64,000 nucleotides of DNA. Origin: Acidobacteriaceae bacterium dw_441. Lineage in GTDB: Bacteria > Acidobacteriota > Terriglobia > Terriglobales > Acidobacteriaceae. Shown one piece after another: positions 43,901 to 52,551 of this stretch. Location of the stretch: the NCBI GenBank assembly GCA_018449715.1, contig JAAVVA010000006.1, positions 310,001 to 374,000 of the forward strand. Direction: 5' to 3'. Below the pieces are notes generated by a model, which saw only the letters and a list, made by a program, of their open reading frames with translations, did no database searches and had not been told where the DNA came from. How positions within the stretch are numbered: position 1 is the stretch's first letter; every line of letters begins with the position of its first letter. A program made the position numbers and the translations under genes.

Positions 43901-44277
43901 CCCAGTTCCAAAGCCAGTTGCAGGTCAACCGTGTTGCCGACTAAAAGCGAGATTCCATTTCGGTTCAGCGTTCGAAAACCCGGCGCGGAAACCTGAATGT
44001 TATAGCGCCCAGAGAGAAGCAACGGAAGATCTGCCAATCCTGCGTCGTTGGACTCCGTCTCACGAACAATAGCGCCCGTGTCGACTCCCACTACTTTTAC
44101 GTGAGCATGTGGTATCACCGCATGCGACTGATCCATGACGGTTATGGATATCTCTCCGGTGGCGGTTTGCGCAGAGAGAGATGTTGTGAAGAGGGGGATG
44201 GCAACGATTGCGCTTAGAGCCGCCAGGCGCCAGCGCAGACCGAGACGGTTTTCAGGGAGACACTTATCACAAGGCAT
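40966..44277 (-). CDS. TonB-dependent receptor, Oar-like, glycan locus
   Basis: A 1103-residue outer membrane receptor. After the signal peptide (LRWRLAALSAIVAIPLFTTSLSAQ) comes a carboxypeptidase-regulatory domain (GEISITVMDQSHAVIPHAHVKVVGVDTG), a plug with NLPLNGRSYLGAANLIPG, and a long barrel ending LQIAARLVF. AGGAGA lies before the ATG. It is the first gene of the operon with GH92 and two sulfatases, and a winged-helix regulator is divergent from it (start 44548). It likely takes up the oligosaccharides released by those enzymes. No SusD-like partner is seen, consistent with the acidobacterial arrangement. Confidence 0.93.
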   Translation of the reverse strand: MPCDKCLPENRLGLRWRLAALSAIVAIPLFTTSLSAQTATGEISITVMDQSHAVIPHAHVKVVGVDTGAIVRETESNDAGLADLPLLLSGRYNIQVSAPGFRTLNRNGISLLVGNTVDLQLALELGENAQSITVTGDAPLVEDKSQTISQVMQSKELLNLPLNGRSYLGAANLIPGAIPSIISRDGSFSAYGNNGLQNAFLLDGVRNVNYLRGLDNGARDAVRPPLDAIQEFTVQTSNFSAEFGASAGSVVNAVTRSGTNSIHGTAYDFLRNSSLNAINYFATGAVRKPLLVQNQYGGSLGGPIKKDHIFLFGAYEGQHSHTDSLSTSQVPTLLERTGDFSDTATIYDPLTTQGSGTTATRTAFQGNKLPADRINQTLQTLVNEYPLPNDPADGPTYYKRLVPSLGDNKNGVVRGDVQLNAQNSIFARYSRQQSRSSGEAALPAPIQNPGVTAIDSQGVGFGYTRVLSPTFISESRFGYTGISITEHGTNPRNEVVPGSLDLSVTTGMPNFNISNFAGIGGEAIGNSPLSKTSGVWVFSENLAKTWKTHTTKFGGEAFLIRPSTFATGNGRSSFTFNGVFTQNPGKRSATGSSLADFLLGYATGLTTGTVSVSEERGWYADGYIADQWALSHALTLSYGVRYEYASPYIDTQNRMANFIYDSTSKLFGQYIFSGDPRLPRALVYGNHANVAPRVGFAYRVPEVQNMTVRGSFGVFYGQDQGNGAKYELVANPPFYGYGSQSISSDQLHPSSGFIIDSSSSIDRPTPISPSQFTLVPSATAQLVSYSPKLRTPYVEQWSLSVQKELPYNTLLEVNYVGNHAVHLRSQGEANQPTVLNSTSVNSRRPLAKYTQASVRAVSDWNFSNYNGLSAKIEKRLQHGISFLNSFTYGHNLDLQNPAEDLGSTGVASDVIQDNYNRSANYGNSDQDIRFRYALSGFLQLPFGHGERFFTHGVAAAVAGGWGLSPVYVYQTGSHFTPALSVDYANAGTITRPNRVCNGNTGGGTIKKWFDTSCFVAPTSYTFGNSGKNILVGPPGNQLDLTLQRQIHFEHLHGSLLNLRLEGYNVLNHPQFNNPGATVGNAQYGVITSAGATRQLQIAARLVF

Positions 44278-44547
44278 TCACTTCTCCTGGGTGCAATTGG
44301 TCGCGTCGTACCCCGATCGCTTCCGCTCCAAACGGAGGGGAATGGCATGGGACGATCAAGGTTGGGAATGACCGGATGCAATCCTAGGTTTGCTGTCTCC
44401 TGTTGCCCCACACCAGTCCTTCGACAGAGAAAAACAATGTCACACCACATTTCACATTCTCATAAACTTTTTATTTACTGAAAGATAGCTAAATGCCTTC
44501 AAATGAGCGTTCACGAGAATTTCATGCGATCCGGCTAGACTCGGAAC

Positions 44548-45843
44548 ATGCCAACATCCCAGCTCGACGGCGAAAAGACTTCGCATCCCGGCTCGGGGGA
44601 TCCTCGTTGGCAGGCCGTGGAGCAACTCGTTGCCTCCGCTCCCTTCGTCCGTTCACCCCGCCTCGCCCAGTTGCTCTTCTATCTGGCAACCCAGACGATT
44701 GCCGGTCGTTCTTCGGAGATCACAGAAGCTGAAATCGCCATAGAAGTCTTTTCGCGGGGAGGAGATTTCGATCCCGCGTCGGACACTATCGTGCGGTCGC
44801 ACATGCTTCGGCTTCGCCAGCGGTTAGCTCAGCTATCTATTAAGGGTGCCCAGTTCGACATAAGTCTTCCCAAGGGCCAATACGCACTGGACTTTGAACG
44901 AACTGCCCTTCCCGCTCCAGAGCCCGCCCCTCCTTCCATAGCTCTTCCCCTTGTTTCTCCTCCGTTACCCTCGGTCGTCGTTCCACCAACAAGCACCCCA
45001 TCAAGGCGATATGGATGGGCTCTCTATATATTGCTCATGGGCTTTCTGCTTGCTGTGGGCTATGACATCTATATACGAACGCATGCACTCGTCAGATCGA
45101 ACAGGCTTTTGTGGGGCCAGCTTATAGAGCCGAATCAACCGACTCTGCTTGTGAACGCAGACAGTTCTCTCGTCCTGGTGCATCATTTTTTGCAACACGA
45201 TACATCGCTTGCGGACTACACCTCCGGAGCCTATCTCTCAGAGATCCGATCTCTCGAAAAAAATGGAATCTACACGTTTGGATTGGCCGGCCGTCGATAC
45301 ACATCCATGGTCGATGTACAGATGGCACAGTCCCTCGCTGAATTAGCGACCCAATTTCGAGGCACTCTCAAATCAAGATATCCTCGCGATATAACCATCG
45401 CCGATATCAGGAACCAGAATGTCATCCTCTCCGGTTCGAGGGGAGCCAATCCCTGGCTCGAGCTCTTTGAACCAAAGATGAACTTTGTGATCGCGGGCGA
45501 CTATACAAGGCATACGACGATCGTCAGAAATCGAGAACCCCAAGGGAGTGAACAGGCGGAATACATCTCGGATGAATCCCCCTCTCACACAATCTATGGA
45601 GTCCTGGCGTTCCTGCCGGGGATCGACCCCTCCAAAAATGTATTGATTCTGGAAGGAACCTCACTTCCCGGGACTGAAGCGATTTATGACTTCGTCTTCG
45701 ATCATGACCAGTTGGAACAGCTTTTGAAGCAGTTTAAAAACCGCGATGGCAGCCTGAAACACTTCGAGGTACTGCTCTCCTCCAAGTATCTGAACGGCAA
45801 TGCAGCTACATTTCAACCCTTGGCGTCTCGTACATATCCTTGA
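44548..45843 (+). CDS. Membrane-anchored winged-helix regulator
   Basis: A 431-residue one-component regulator. The N-terminal winged-helix (about residues 20-115) has the pattern RLAQLLFYLATQTIAGRSSEITEAEIAIEVF, DFDPASDTIVRSHMLRLRQRLAQL and LPKGQYAL, the form found in acidobacterial and Bacteroidetes regulators. A proline-rich linker precedes a single membrane helix (RYGWALYILLMGFLLAVGYDIY, about residues 152-174). The C-terminal 250 residues, predicted periplasmic, could sense a ligand. Divergent from the TonB receptor, so it probably controls the glycan operon. ATG at 44548 is early; a GTG-rich upstream frame is unlikely. Confidence 0.85.
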   Translation: MPTSQLDGEKTSHPGSGDPRWQAVEQLVASAPFVRSPRLAQLLFYLATQTIAGRSSEITEAEIAIEVFSRGGDFDPASDTIVRSHMLRLRQRLAQLSIKGAQFDISLPKGQYALDFERTALPAPEPAPPSIALPLVSPPLPSVVVPPTSTPSRRYGWALYILLMGFLLAVGYDIYIRTHALVRSNRLLWGQLIEPNQPTLLVNADSSLVLVHHFLQHDTSLADYTSGAYLSEIRSLEKNGIYTFGLAGRRYTSMVDVQMAQSLAELATQFRGTLKSRYPRDITIADIRNQNVILSGSRGANPWLELFEPKMNFVIAGDYTRHTTIVRNREPQGSEQAEYISDESPSHTIYGVLAFLPGIDPSKNVLILEGTSLPGTEAIYDFVFDHDQLEQLLKQFKNRDGSLKHFEVLLSSKYLNGNAATFQPLASRTYP

Positions 45844-45972
45844 AAGAAAAGGCCGCCATCGACACTTAGACAATGAGGTGGGCCGAAAGAAATTCAACCC
45901 CCTACATACGGTCCTCGCGTGGCAGTCGTTGCAATCTGGGGGTCCGAACTAGATCTTCAAAAATTGGAAAGA

Positions 45973-46000
45973 GAGGGCAAGCCCCAAAGGGCTTGCCCTC
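45973..46000. terminator. Bidirectional terminator
   Basis: GAGGGCAAGCCC, a CAAA loop, GGGCTTGCCCTC, with CCGCTTTTA on the right. It lies between the convergent winged-helix regulator (stop 45843) and the 58-residue membrane protein (stop 46021). Confidence 0.85.
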
Positions 46001-46020
46001 CGCTTTTATGAATTGTCGCT

Positions 46021-46197
46021 TTATACGGACCGGCCGCACTTCCATGCAATGACCAAGAGTGGGATAGACAGTGCAATCCATGAAAGCTCATCCCAAATAC
46101 CATCCCCGAAGAGCGCTGAAAGAAGTCCGTAGAGAGTAACTATGCCAATCCAAGCTACCGGGCCGTATACCTTGCGCAATGAAAATGTGCGGCTCAT
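46021..46197 (-). CDS. Small membrane protein (58 aa) coupled to the PepSY protein
   Basis: A 58-residue ORF: ATG at 46197, TAA at 46021. The sequence starts MSRTFSLRKVYGPVAWIG, runs through a hydrophobic segment (IVTLYGLLSALFGDGIW) and a second (LSWIALSIPLLVIAWK), and ends CGRSV. Two membrane helices with a short loop are predicted. The start codon overlaps the PepSY stop by 4 bases (ATGA at 46194-46197), strong evidence for translational coupling and for a real gene. It is followed by a good terminator. Similar short proteins sit behind PepSY genes in iron-uptake loci. Function unknown. Confidence 0.78.
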   Translation of the reverse strand: MSRTFSLRKVYGPVAWIGIVTLYGLLSALFGDGIWDELSWIALSIPLLVIAWKCGRSV

Positions 46198-47384
46198 CGT
46201 GCCGGCATCCTTGCTTCGGATGTACCTGTGGAGATTTCTTCTATATGCACCAGGCGATTGAGCTCCGATTCCACTGGCCTCTTGCGGCGCGAGAGCCAGA
46301 GATAGAGACCGCTGATCAAAACAACGATCAGTGCGATATCGAAGAGCGCCCAGATGATTTTGAGCGGCATACCGCCATAGTCACCGAAATGCAGCGGGCG
46401 TGAAACCTCTAAAGCCCTGAGATACCAGGGCAGTCCTTTCGCTACGGTTAACTTTCCTGTTTCTGCATCAATGATTGCAGGAGTGAGAAGACGCGAGGTG
46501 ACCGGTGCATCTCCCTTCATCCACACCAGATAGTGCCTCGGACTGGTGAGCACATCGTTCGGAAAGACGACAGAGACAATCTTCATTCCTGGTAGCGCCT
46601 TCGTAGCTCTTGCTACGGATGCATCGATCGATGCAAGCCTTTGCGGCATCGGTCTTCCATAGTACGGAGCAATCAATGCCGGCAACGTCTGTGCACGCCA
46701 TACTCCGAAGAGAGGCGTGGAAAGCGCATTCATGACGCCAGTCGCGCCGACGACGAGTCCCCAGCTCAAGGTCACGATCCCGACGAGGTTATGTAAGTCG
46801 AACCAGCGCATGCGCGGCTGTGCGGATCTGCGAACTGTTCCAAAGTCGAGCTGGCGCATAAATGGACCATAGACCAGAGCACCGGAGACTAAGGCAGTCA
46901 CAAATAACACCGCCATGAGTCCCATCAGCAGTTCTCCTGGCAACCCTAGAAATATCTCGCGATGGAGTTCAAAGACCTTTGCGCCAAGACCCTTACCCAA
47001 CGGTCTTTCTTCAAGCATCTTCCCTGTATGCTCATCGAATACCAGAGACCGAATATCACCCAGCTTCGGTGCGAGAGTCGGACTCATGTTCACCGAGATC
47101 TTGGGTTCATCGTCGTCCCAAGAGATGGAGAGCGGGCGCAACGCTGGCAGCCTCGCTTTTGCCACAGCCACCATTGCATCCAGATTGGCGTCCGGGGTTC
47201 CTGCCGGAACAGCAGTGGCAGGAACCCGGTGCTCAAGTAACGGTTCGAGTTCGTCGAGAAAGATCAATGGTAATCCTGTCAGACACGACATCAGAAGAAA
47301 TGCGGTGCAGACCAGACTGGTCCATTTATGGATGCGATACCAGAGCCGAACTGTCTTCGCCGTCACCTTACCCCCCTGTCTCAT
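46194..47384 (-). CDS. PepSY-associated membrane protein of iron-uptake locus
   Basis: A 396-residue inner membrane protein of the PepSY_TM family. It opens with an N-terminal helix (SLVCTAFLLMSCLTGLPLIF) and contains PepSY repeats (LDAMVAVAKARLPALRPLSISWDDDEPKISVNM and a second before residue 330), with further helices, ending in a C-terminal helix (IIWALFDIALIVVLISGLYLWLSRRKR). Such proteins act beside siderophore receptors, probably in ferric-siderophore reduction or periplasmic handling. An in-frame GTG at 47366 with a strong GGGGGG ribosome-binding site is an alternative start. It follows the siderophore receptor by 36 bases. Confidence 0.88.
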   Translation of the reverse strand: MRQGGKVTAKTVRLWYRIHKWTSLVCTAFLLMSCLTGLPLIFLDELEPLLEHRVPATAVPAGTPDANLDAMVAVAKARLPALRPLSISWDDDEPKISVNMSPTLAPKLGDIRSLVFDEHTGKMLEERPLGKGLGAKVFELHREIFLGLPGELLMGLMAVLFVTALVSGALVYGPFMRQLDFGTVRRSAQPRMRWFDLHNLVGIVTLSWGLVVGATGVMNALSTPLFGVWRAQTLPALIAPYYGRPMPQRLASIDASVARATKALPGMKIVSVVFPNDVLTSPRHYLVWMKGDAPVTSRLLTPAIIDAETGKLTVAKGLPWYLRALEVSRPLHFGDYGGMPLKIIWALFDIALIVVLISGLYLWLSRRKRPVESELNRLVHIEEISTGTSEARMPAR

Positions 47385-47420
47385 CGCTCATGATGAAGGC
47401 CAGTTGATATGTGATGTTCT

Positions 47421-49847
47421 CTACCATTTAAAGTTCACAGCACCTAGTACATTGCGCCGCAAACCGAAGATGCAGTTGGTATCGCTTGAACACGACGCCA
47501 CATACCGGCGATCGGCAAGATTGCTGGCATTTACAGAGAGCTGCCAACGGCCAAGGTCGCTATTCAACTTCTTGAGGTCATAGTGAACCGCAGCATCGAC
47601 CAGCGCATTTGAGGACACGTTAAATGTGTTCAACGCGTTCCCGAAGGTTCTCCCGACGAGCCTGCCGCCCACAGCAAAGTTCAATCCCGAAGCAAGACCG
47701 CCGGGAATTGTATAGTCGGCCCATAGAGAAGCTATGTTTCGCGGCGTGGCATATGGAGTCTTCCCGACATTGATCCCATAAGCAGCAGCGGTGTCATTGC
47801 TCTTGGTGACAATATTCTGCAGGTAGCTATACGAGGCCACCAGATTCAAATGATTTGGAAGGTTTGTATGCCCCTCAAGCTCGATTCCTCGTGAACGAAG
47901 TTCTCCAGTCTGGATACTGAATTGAGGATGAGCAGGATCGGTGGTGGCGACATTCTGTTCGGTCAGATTGAAGACCGCAAGTGTGATGAAGCCGTTGAAG
48001 TTCGCAGGTTGATACTTCACTCCCGCTTCATATTGTTGTCCGGTCGTCGGCTTGAAGGCTCTCCCAGAAAAATCGACGCCGAGATCCGGTTGAAAGGACG
48101 TCGAATAGCTAAAGTAAGGTGCAATGCCGTGGTCGAACAGGTACACGGCTCCAACCCTGCCCGTGAAGGCATGGTCCTTTTGCTCCTGCCGAGTTCCGCT
48201 TATCTTCTCGTGATCGTGAGTGCCCGCCCAATCCTCACGTCCTCCGAGTGAGAATGCCCACTTGCGATAGCGAATCTGATCCTGTGCATAGACTCCCACC
48301 TGGTATTGGTTCAGAGCTTCGTCGCCCGTTAACGAGGGATACGCAATGGTTTGGCTATAGACAGGAGAATATGCGTCTAAAGTCGGGACCGCGAAGTTGA
48401 AGCCATACGCTTCGCCGGAAGGAATGTTCTGGTAGTCGACTCCCGCGATAATCGTCTGCTTGACCGGCCCATAGTTCAGCGTCGCAAGCGCTTGATTGTC
48501 CAGGGTGGTCTGATACGCATACTCGTGATTGATGAAACCATAGCGAGTCAGGCTGCGATTGTCCGCTCCCAGTCCTTGCGAGAAGACATTGTCCAGCTTA
48601 TCGACCAGATGGGTGTAGCGAAAGTTCTGATGAAACGACCATGTCGGATTAAACCGGTGCGCGAAGAGATAACCGATGGCATACTGCCTGCGCGAGTGTT
48701 TGTCGAAGTCTGGTTCTCCAACGTCGAGACTCGTCGAAATGGGGCCGGCAGGATTATTGAAGACAGTTCCCAACGCAGGCACGAAGTTATACATTCCGGC
48801 CTTGGGGTCATATTGGTAGCTCGGCAGAACCGTCAGTACGGTATTATCGCTTGGCTGCCAGGTAATATCCGGGGCGATAAAGTACCGCTGCTGCTCGATG
48901 TGATCAACCTGAGTGTTCGTATCACGGGCAAGGCCGATCAAACGATAGAACAAGTGTCTGTTATTCAAGAACGGACCGCTGAAATCGACGGAACCTTGAT
49001 AACGCCCATAGCTCCCTGCTACAAACTGGACTTCGTGATAGGCCTCTCGCTTCGGCTGTTTGCTGGCCAGGACCACCAGGCCACCGGGCGAAGCCTGACC
49101 ATAAAGCACAGAGGCGGGGCCATGCAAAATTTCGACTCGCTCCAATCCAAAAGGCTCGAAGGACGGAACGTTGTATTCCCCTTGCGGAAGGAGAAGTCCG
49201 TCAAGGTATTCCTGCATGGTGAATCCCCGGGCATTAACCGATTCCAAACCGTCTGTGTCAGTTCCTCTCCATTCGGCCAGAACTCCGGCGCTATAGCGAA
49301 GCGCCTGCGGTACGCTCTGTGCCTGCTGCGCGTTCATCTGCTCGCGAGTGACGACCGAAAGTGATTGCGGTGTCTCGATGAGGGGGGTATCGGTTTTCGT
49401 TCCGGCCAGGCTGTTGGTGGCAACGTAGCCATTTGCTTCACCGTTGACCGTCACCGATTGCGCCGAGCCGCTCAATTGCAGATGGACATCCAGCGCCAAT
49501 GCCTGAGCAGATTCAATCGTTATCCCCGTTTGCACATAGTGCTTAAATCCAGGCGCATCCACCTCAATCGTGTAATTCCCCGGCGGCACGAGTGGCACGC
49601 TATACAGTCCGCTATTGCTACTGCCTACCTTCCAGGTGGCATGAGTGCGCTCATTGGTTAGCGTCACTTGTGCGTGTGGCACAACAGCTCCGGAAGGATC
49701 GGTGATAAGGCCGCTCATTGCGGAACTTTGAGCGTGCAACCATCCGGGAAGGAAAATAAGAACGCAAAGGACTATAGGAGAAAGAAGCACGCTATGCCGT
49801 GCGGCTTTCACCGCATTTCGCAAACACGTGGACTCAGAAAACATCAT
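47421..49847 (-). CDS. TonB-dependent siderophore receptor (FhuA/ferrichrome type) with carboxypeptidase-regulatory domain
   Basis: An 808-residue outer membrane receptor. The signal peptide (VLLSPIVLCVLIFLPGWLHAQ) is followed by a carboxypeptidase-regulatory domain (MSGLITDPSGAVVPHAQVTLTNERTH) in the place where ECF-linked receptors often carry an STN signalling domain. The plug contains TPQSLSVVTREQMNAQQAQSV and EILHGPASVLYGQASPGG, the siderophore-receptor pattern. The C-terminus is LADRRYVASCSSDTNCIFGLRRNVLGAVNFKW, whose cysteine pair and final W match the FhuA/FoxA group. It lies 190 bases after the anti-sigma stop on the same strand, and PepSY genes follow. Confidence 0.93.
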   Translation of the reverse strand: MMFSESTCLRNAVKAARHSVLLSPIVLCVLIFLPGWLHAQSSAMSGLITDPSGAVVPHAQVTLTNERTHATWKVGSSNSGLYSVPLVPPGNYTIEVDAPGFKHYVQTGITIESAQALALDVHLQLSGSAQSVTVNGEANGYVATNSLAGTKTDTPLIETPQSLSVVTREQMNAQQAQSVPQALRYSAGVLAEWRGTDTDGLESVNARGFTMQEYLDGLLLPQGEYNVPSFEPFGLERVEILHGPASVLYGQASPGGLVVLASKQPKREAYHEVQFVAGSYGRYQGSVDFSGPFLNNRHLFYRLIGLARDTNTQVDHIEQQRYFIAPDITWQPSDNTVLTVLPSYQYDPKAGMYNFVPALGTVFNNPAGPISTSLDVGEPDFDKHSRRQYAIGYLFAHRFNPTWSFHQNFRYTHLVDKLDNVFSQGLGADNRSLTRYGFINHEYAYQTTLDNQALATLNYGPVKQTIIAGVDYQNIPSGEAYGFNFAVPTLDAYSPVYSQTIAYPSLTGDEALNQYQVGVYAQDQIRYRKWAFSLGGREDWAGTHDHEKISGTRQEQKDHAFTGRVGAVYLFDHGIAPYFSYSTSFQPDLGVDFSGRAFKPTTGQQYEAGVKYQPANFNGFITLAVFNLTEQNVATTDPAHPQFSIQTGELRSRGIELEGHTNLPNHLNLVASYSYLQNIVTKSNDTAAAYGINVGKTPYATPRNIASLWADYTIPGGLASGLNFAVGGRLVGRTFGNALNTFNVSSNALVDAAVHYDLKKLNSDLGRWQLSVNASNLADRRYVASCSSDTNCIFGLRRNVLGAVNFKW

Positions 49848-50037
49848 TTGTATCGTCGCCTTTCAGCTTTTAAAGTCGATCTCCATGCACATGGTCTGCT
49901 TCGCCAAAGACAGCACTGTGCATCAAAAAGAGTGGATCGCTCTTCGGCCTAGCCGAAGCACAATTACCCTCTGTTTAGGTAACGAATGAGAAGGTCAGAA
50001 ATTCGAGTATTGTGGAAAACTTTTTCGAGGAAGTTTT

Positions 50038-51549
50038 CTAACGACCTGTGAGCAGTCTGCGTGTCTGGCTGACTGCTTGAGCAAGCTCGAGATTGCTCTG
50101 GCTCTGGTCCATAAAGGTCATCTCATGCACCAGCGTGTAGAGCCTCATCGCCTGTTTATAGGTGAGTGGCGATCCATTGTGGGTAATCGGACCGGTCAGT
50201 GGAGCGAGACGCGCCGCCAGTGAAAGGCTATCCACACGCATCGCACCCGTCAGATCCGTAATCGCCTGCTGGAGAGGCTGATCATATCTGGAGGAAGACA
50301 ACCTCGAATGCAATGCCAGCAGCGCATCCCTTGTCTTTGCCTCACCCACAAGGCGGCGTGTAAGCGCATCCAAATCGTTTTGAAATTGCTGACGGCCTGA
50401 GCCTCCGGCGGCAAACATAAGATTCAGTTGATCATTGGCAAGCGGGAGAGCATCCCCCTGGAAGGATGCCCACGGCAAAGGCTTCCGAGCCACCTGCTGC
50501 TCCGCTTCGGTGAGAAGAACAAGCTGTACATGAGGAAGATTTTGAACGGCTGTTGCCGCAGCACTTCGATCCGCGTCGGAGGGCACAACTCCCCAAACGA
50601 AAATCATGTCGCGGCGACGCTCAACGAGGAGAAGAATATTCTTGTCGAGCTGTACGTCATGCAATGCGAGACGGACGCGAGCTTCTGCCTCGTCCAGAGG
50701 ATCAAGGATCGAAGATTTCGGAGAGCTTGCAAGGTTATGCGAATCCGTTTGGACGGCGGAAGGAGCGTGTACAGCCAACTCTTCCGCCGCAGGATCTTCA
50801 TTCACATCGATCTTCATCGGATCGTTCCCCGTGAACTCGAAATGAGCTGCAATCGGATGATAATCAGAGGAACGCAACTGTAAGCTGGCTTCGCGTACAA
50901 GTCCCCGGTCCGTGACTGTGCGGATTTCTATTACATCATCCGTCTTGTGAATAGAATCCTGCTTCGTTCCAAGAGAATGGCGCCACAGCTGGAAGCTCTC
51001 TGCTGAAAGCAGGTTATTCCACTGCCGACCTGCAGAAGCTAAACGACCCGATACGTTTTCGCAAAAATCAGATGCTCCGATGGAAGCGAACTTGATATGG
51101 GCGCTATCGGTTTCAACCGTAACGTAGCAGGCCAGAACACCGCTTCGCACCTTCAGGTAATGTAGCGAGTGCTTTCTTCCCGTTTGCTCTTGAACCGCCT
51201 TGGTCAGGAGAGACTCGGCACGCGCCTCAGGCGTCCATTGAGTCGAAGTAACAAGGAGCAAAGCACCAATAACAACGCTGGCCATTGCTCCCATGAAGGG
51301 GCGTGACTTGAAGACTTTTACGCTGCGGTTCCATCTCTGTTCGGATACTGCACGTTTCCTGCGACGTTCTGCCTCCGCATCCACCTTTGCAATCCGTCCA
51401 AAGATCGACTCGGCACTGGCAAGCGTGTTCTGGCAGATAGAGCACTGCTTCAAATGCGATTCGATGGCCTCCGCATCGGCAGAACTCAGCTCGCCAGTCT
51501 GCCAGAGCAACAGGTCTTCTAATTGTGGATGCTCGGAGGTCGTCGTCAT
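50038..51549 (-). CDS. Anti-sigma factor with zinc-finger and membrane segment
   Basis: A 503-residue protein. The N-terminal zf-HC2 motif is H-x3-C-x2-C in ESHLKQCSICQNTL (about residues 28-41), which would hold the ECF sigma factor. One membrane helix (FMGAMASVVIGALLLVTSTQW) lies near residues 84-104. The large C-terminal part (residues 105-503), predicted periplasmic, has no name I recognise. ATG overlaps the sigma stop by 4 bases (ATGA at 51546-51549), so both are coupled. Release of sigma probably follows an iron or envelope signal. Confidence 0.88.
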   Translation of the reverse strand: MTTTSEHPQLEDLLLWQTGELSSADAEAIESHLKQCSICQNTLASAESIFGRIAKVDAEAERRRKRAVSEQRWNRSVKVFKSRPFMGAMASVVIGALLLVTSTQWTPEARAESLLTKAVQEQTGRKHSLHYLKVRSGVLACYVTVETDSAHIKFASIGASDFCENVSGRLASAGRQWNNLLSAESFQLWRHSLGTKQDSIHKTDDVIEIRTVTDRGLVREASLQLRSSDYHPIAAHFEFTGNDPMKIDVNEDPAAEELAVHAPSAVQTDSHNLASSPKSSILDPLDEAEARVRLALHDVQLDKNILLLVERRRDMIFVWGVVPSDADRSAAATAVQNLPHVQLVLLTEAEQQVARKPLPWASFQGDALPLANDQLNLMFAAGGSGRQQFQNDLDALTRRLVGEAKTRDALLALHSRLSSSRYDQPLQQAITDLTGAMRVDSLSLAARLAPLTGPITHNGSPLTYKQAMRLYTLVHEMTFMDQSQSNLELAQAVSQTRRLLTGR

Positions 51550-52118
51550 GCTCGATCAGGATTGTCGGATGCTGTTAGCGCTAGCTGCAATTTTTTGATT
51601 GCCGCACTCACAGCATAAACAGCGTTCGACCTTGGGATATCGAGGCACGCAGCCATCTCCTCAAACGTGTATCCCTGACTACGGAGAAGAATACATTGCT
51701 GCTGGCACAAGCTCAATTGATGGAGTGCACGGGTTAGAACCGCATACTCCTGCTGTTCTTCGAGGTGCGCGAGCATGCTCTTACCTGGATCAGCAAGGCT
51801 CTCTTCCCATCCCTTCCAGCGTTCCACCGGAGCAAGCACTTCCCTCCGGCTTCGACGATACCGTGAGACGGCGAGGTTTCTCGCACAGGTCACAAGCCAG
51901 GAGAACAGGCCTTCGGAAGCGGGGGGTGCCGGATGTTCGTATGCATTCAAGAATGCTTGTTGCGTAACATCTTCAGCCTCCGTCACATTCACACCGGAGT
52001 GGAGCAGGAGCCGCAGAATATCGTACCGTCTGTTGGTATAGATCGACTCAAGATCCATTGCGGTGTTAAGTCGGCGTTTGCCGGGTTCCGCTGCGACGAA
52101 GGAAGGGGACGATGCCAT
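51546..52118 (-). CDS. ECF-family RNA polymerase sigma factor
   Basis: A 190-residue ECF sigma factor. Region 2 is YDILRLLLHSGVNVTEAEDVTQQAFLNAYEHPAPPASEGLFSWLVTCARNLAVSRYRR. Region 4 is LSLCQQQCILLRSQGYTFEEMAACLDIPRSNAVYAVSAAIKKLQ, an HTH with the expected aromatic and basic residues. It is cotranscribed with its anti-sigma and precedes a siderophore receptor, so iron-starvation control is plausible. No region 1.1 or 3 is present, as usual for ECF factors. Confidence 0.92.
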   Translation of the reverse strand: MASSPSFVAAEPGKRRLNTAMDLESIYTNRRYDILRLLLHSGVNVTEAEDVTQQAFLNAYEHPAPPASEGLFSWLVTCARNLAVSRYRRSRREVLAPVERWKGWEESLADPGKSMLAHLEEQQEYAVLTRALHQLSLCQQQCILLRSQGYTFEEMAACLDIPRSNAVYAVSAAIKKLQLALTASDNPDRA

Positions 52119-52551
52119 AAGCGGACTATCAGCTCCTGCTCACGAAAGGCAGGACTACTGGGGCAAAGGATGCCTTTTTGCCGGTTGGTCGAGTTAGTAT
52201 CCAGAATCCAGCGCCTACCACCGGTAATCTCCGTGCATCTGTAATGCACTTAAATTACGACATATTCAGTCCTATATCAACTATTGGCCCAAACACTCAC
52301 AGACATACGTCCGGCAGCATGATTGCATCTGGGCTGGACTAAAGTCTTGAGCTACGAATCGTAGATCTCCACCATGTCAAGGTAGCGGAGAGGTGGCCGT
52401 CCCTTGATCAATATGCGATGCCGACATAGGACAGCAAGAGAACCATACGACATGCTTCCCGGGCCAGGAAGTATCGGAACCTAGTCCGGAGGAGTTCCTT
52501 GCGCGGAACCTCTTACCGGTTTCACGCCATGAGGACGCAGGTTAGAACGGG
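52119..52551. other. Intergenic region, no gene recognised
   Basis: About 430 bases between the divergent-looking ECF operon start and the convergent end of the glycosidase-like gene. I find no open frame of note, no tRNA and no strong hairpin. It should contain the sigma promoter near 52150-52260. Confidence 0.45.
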
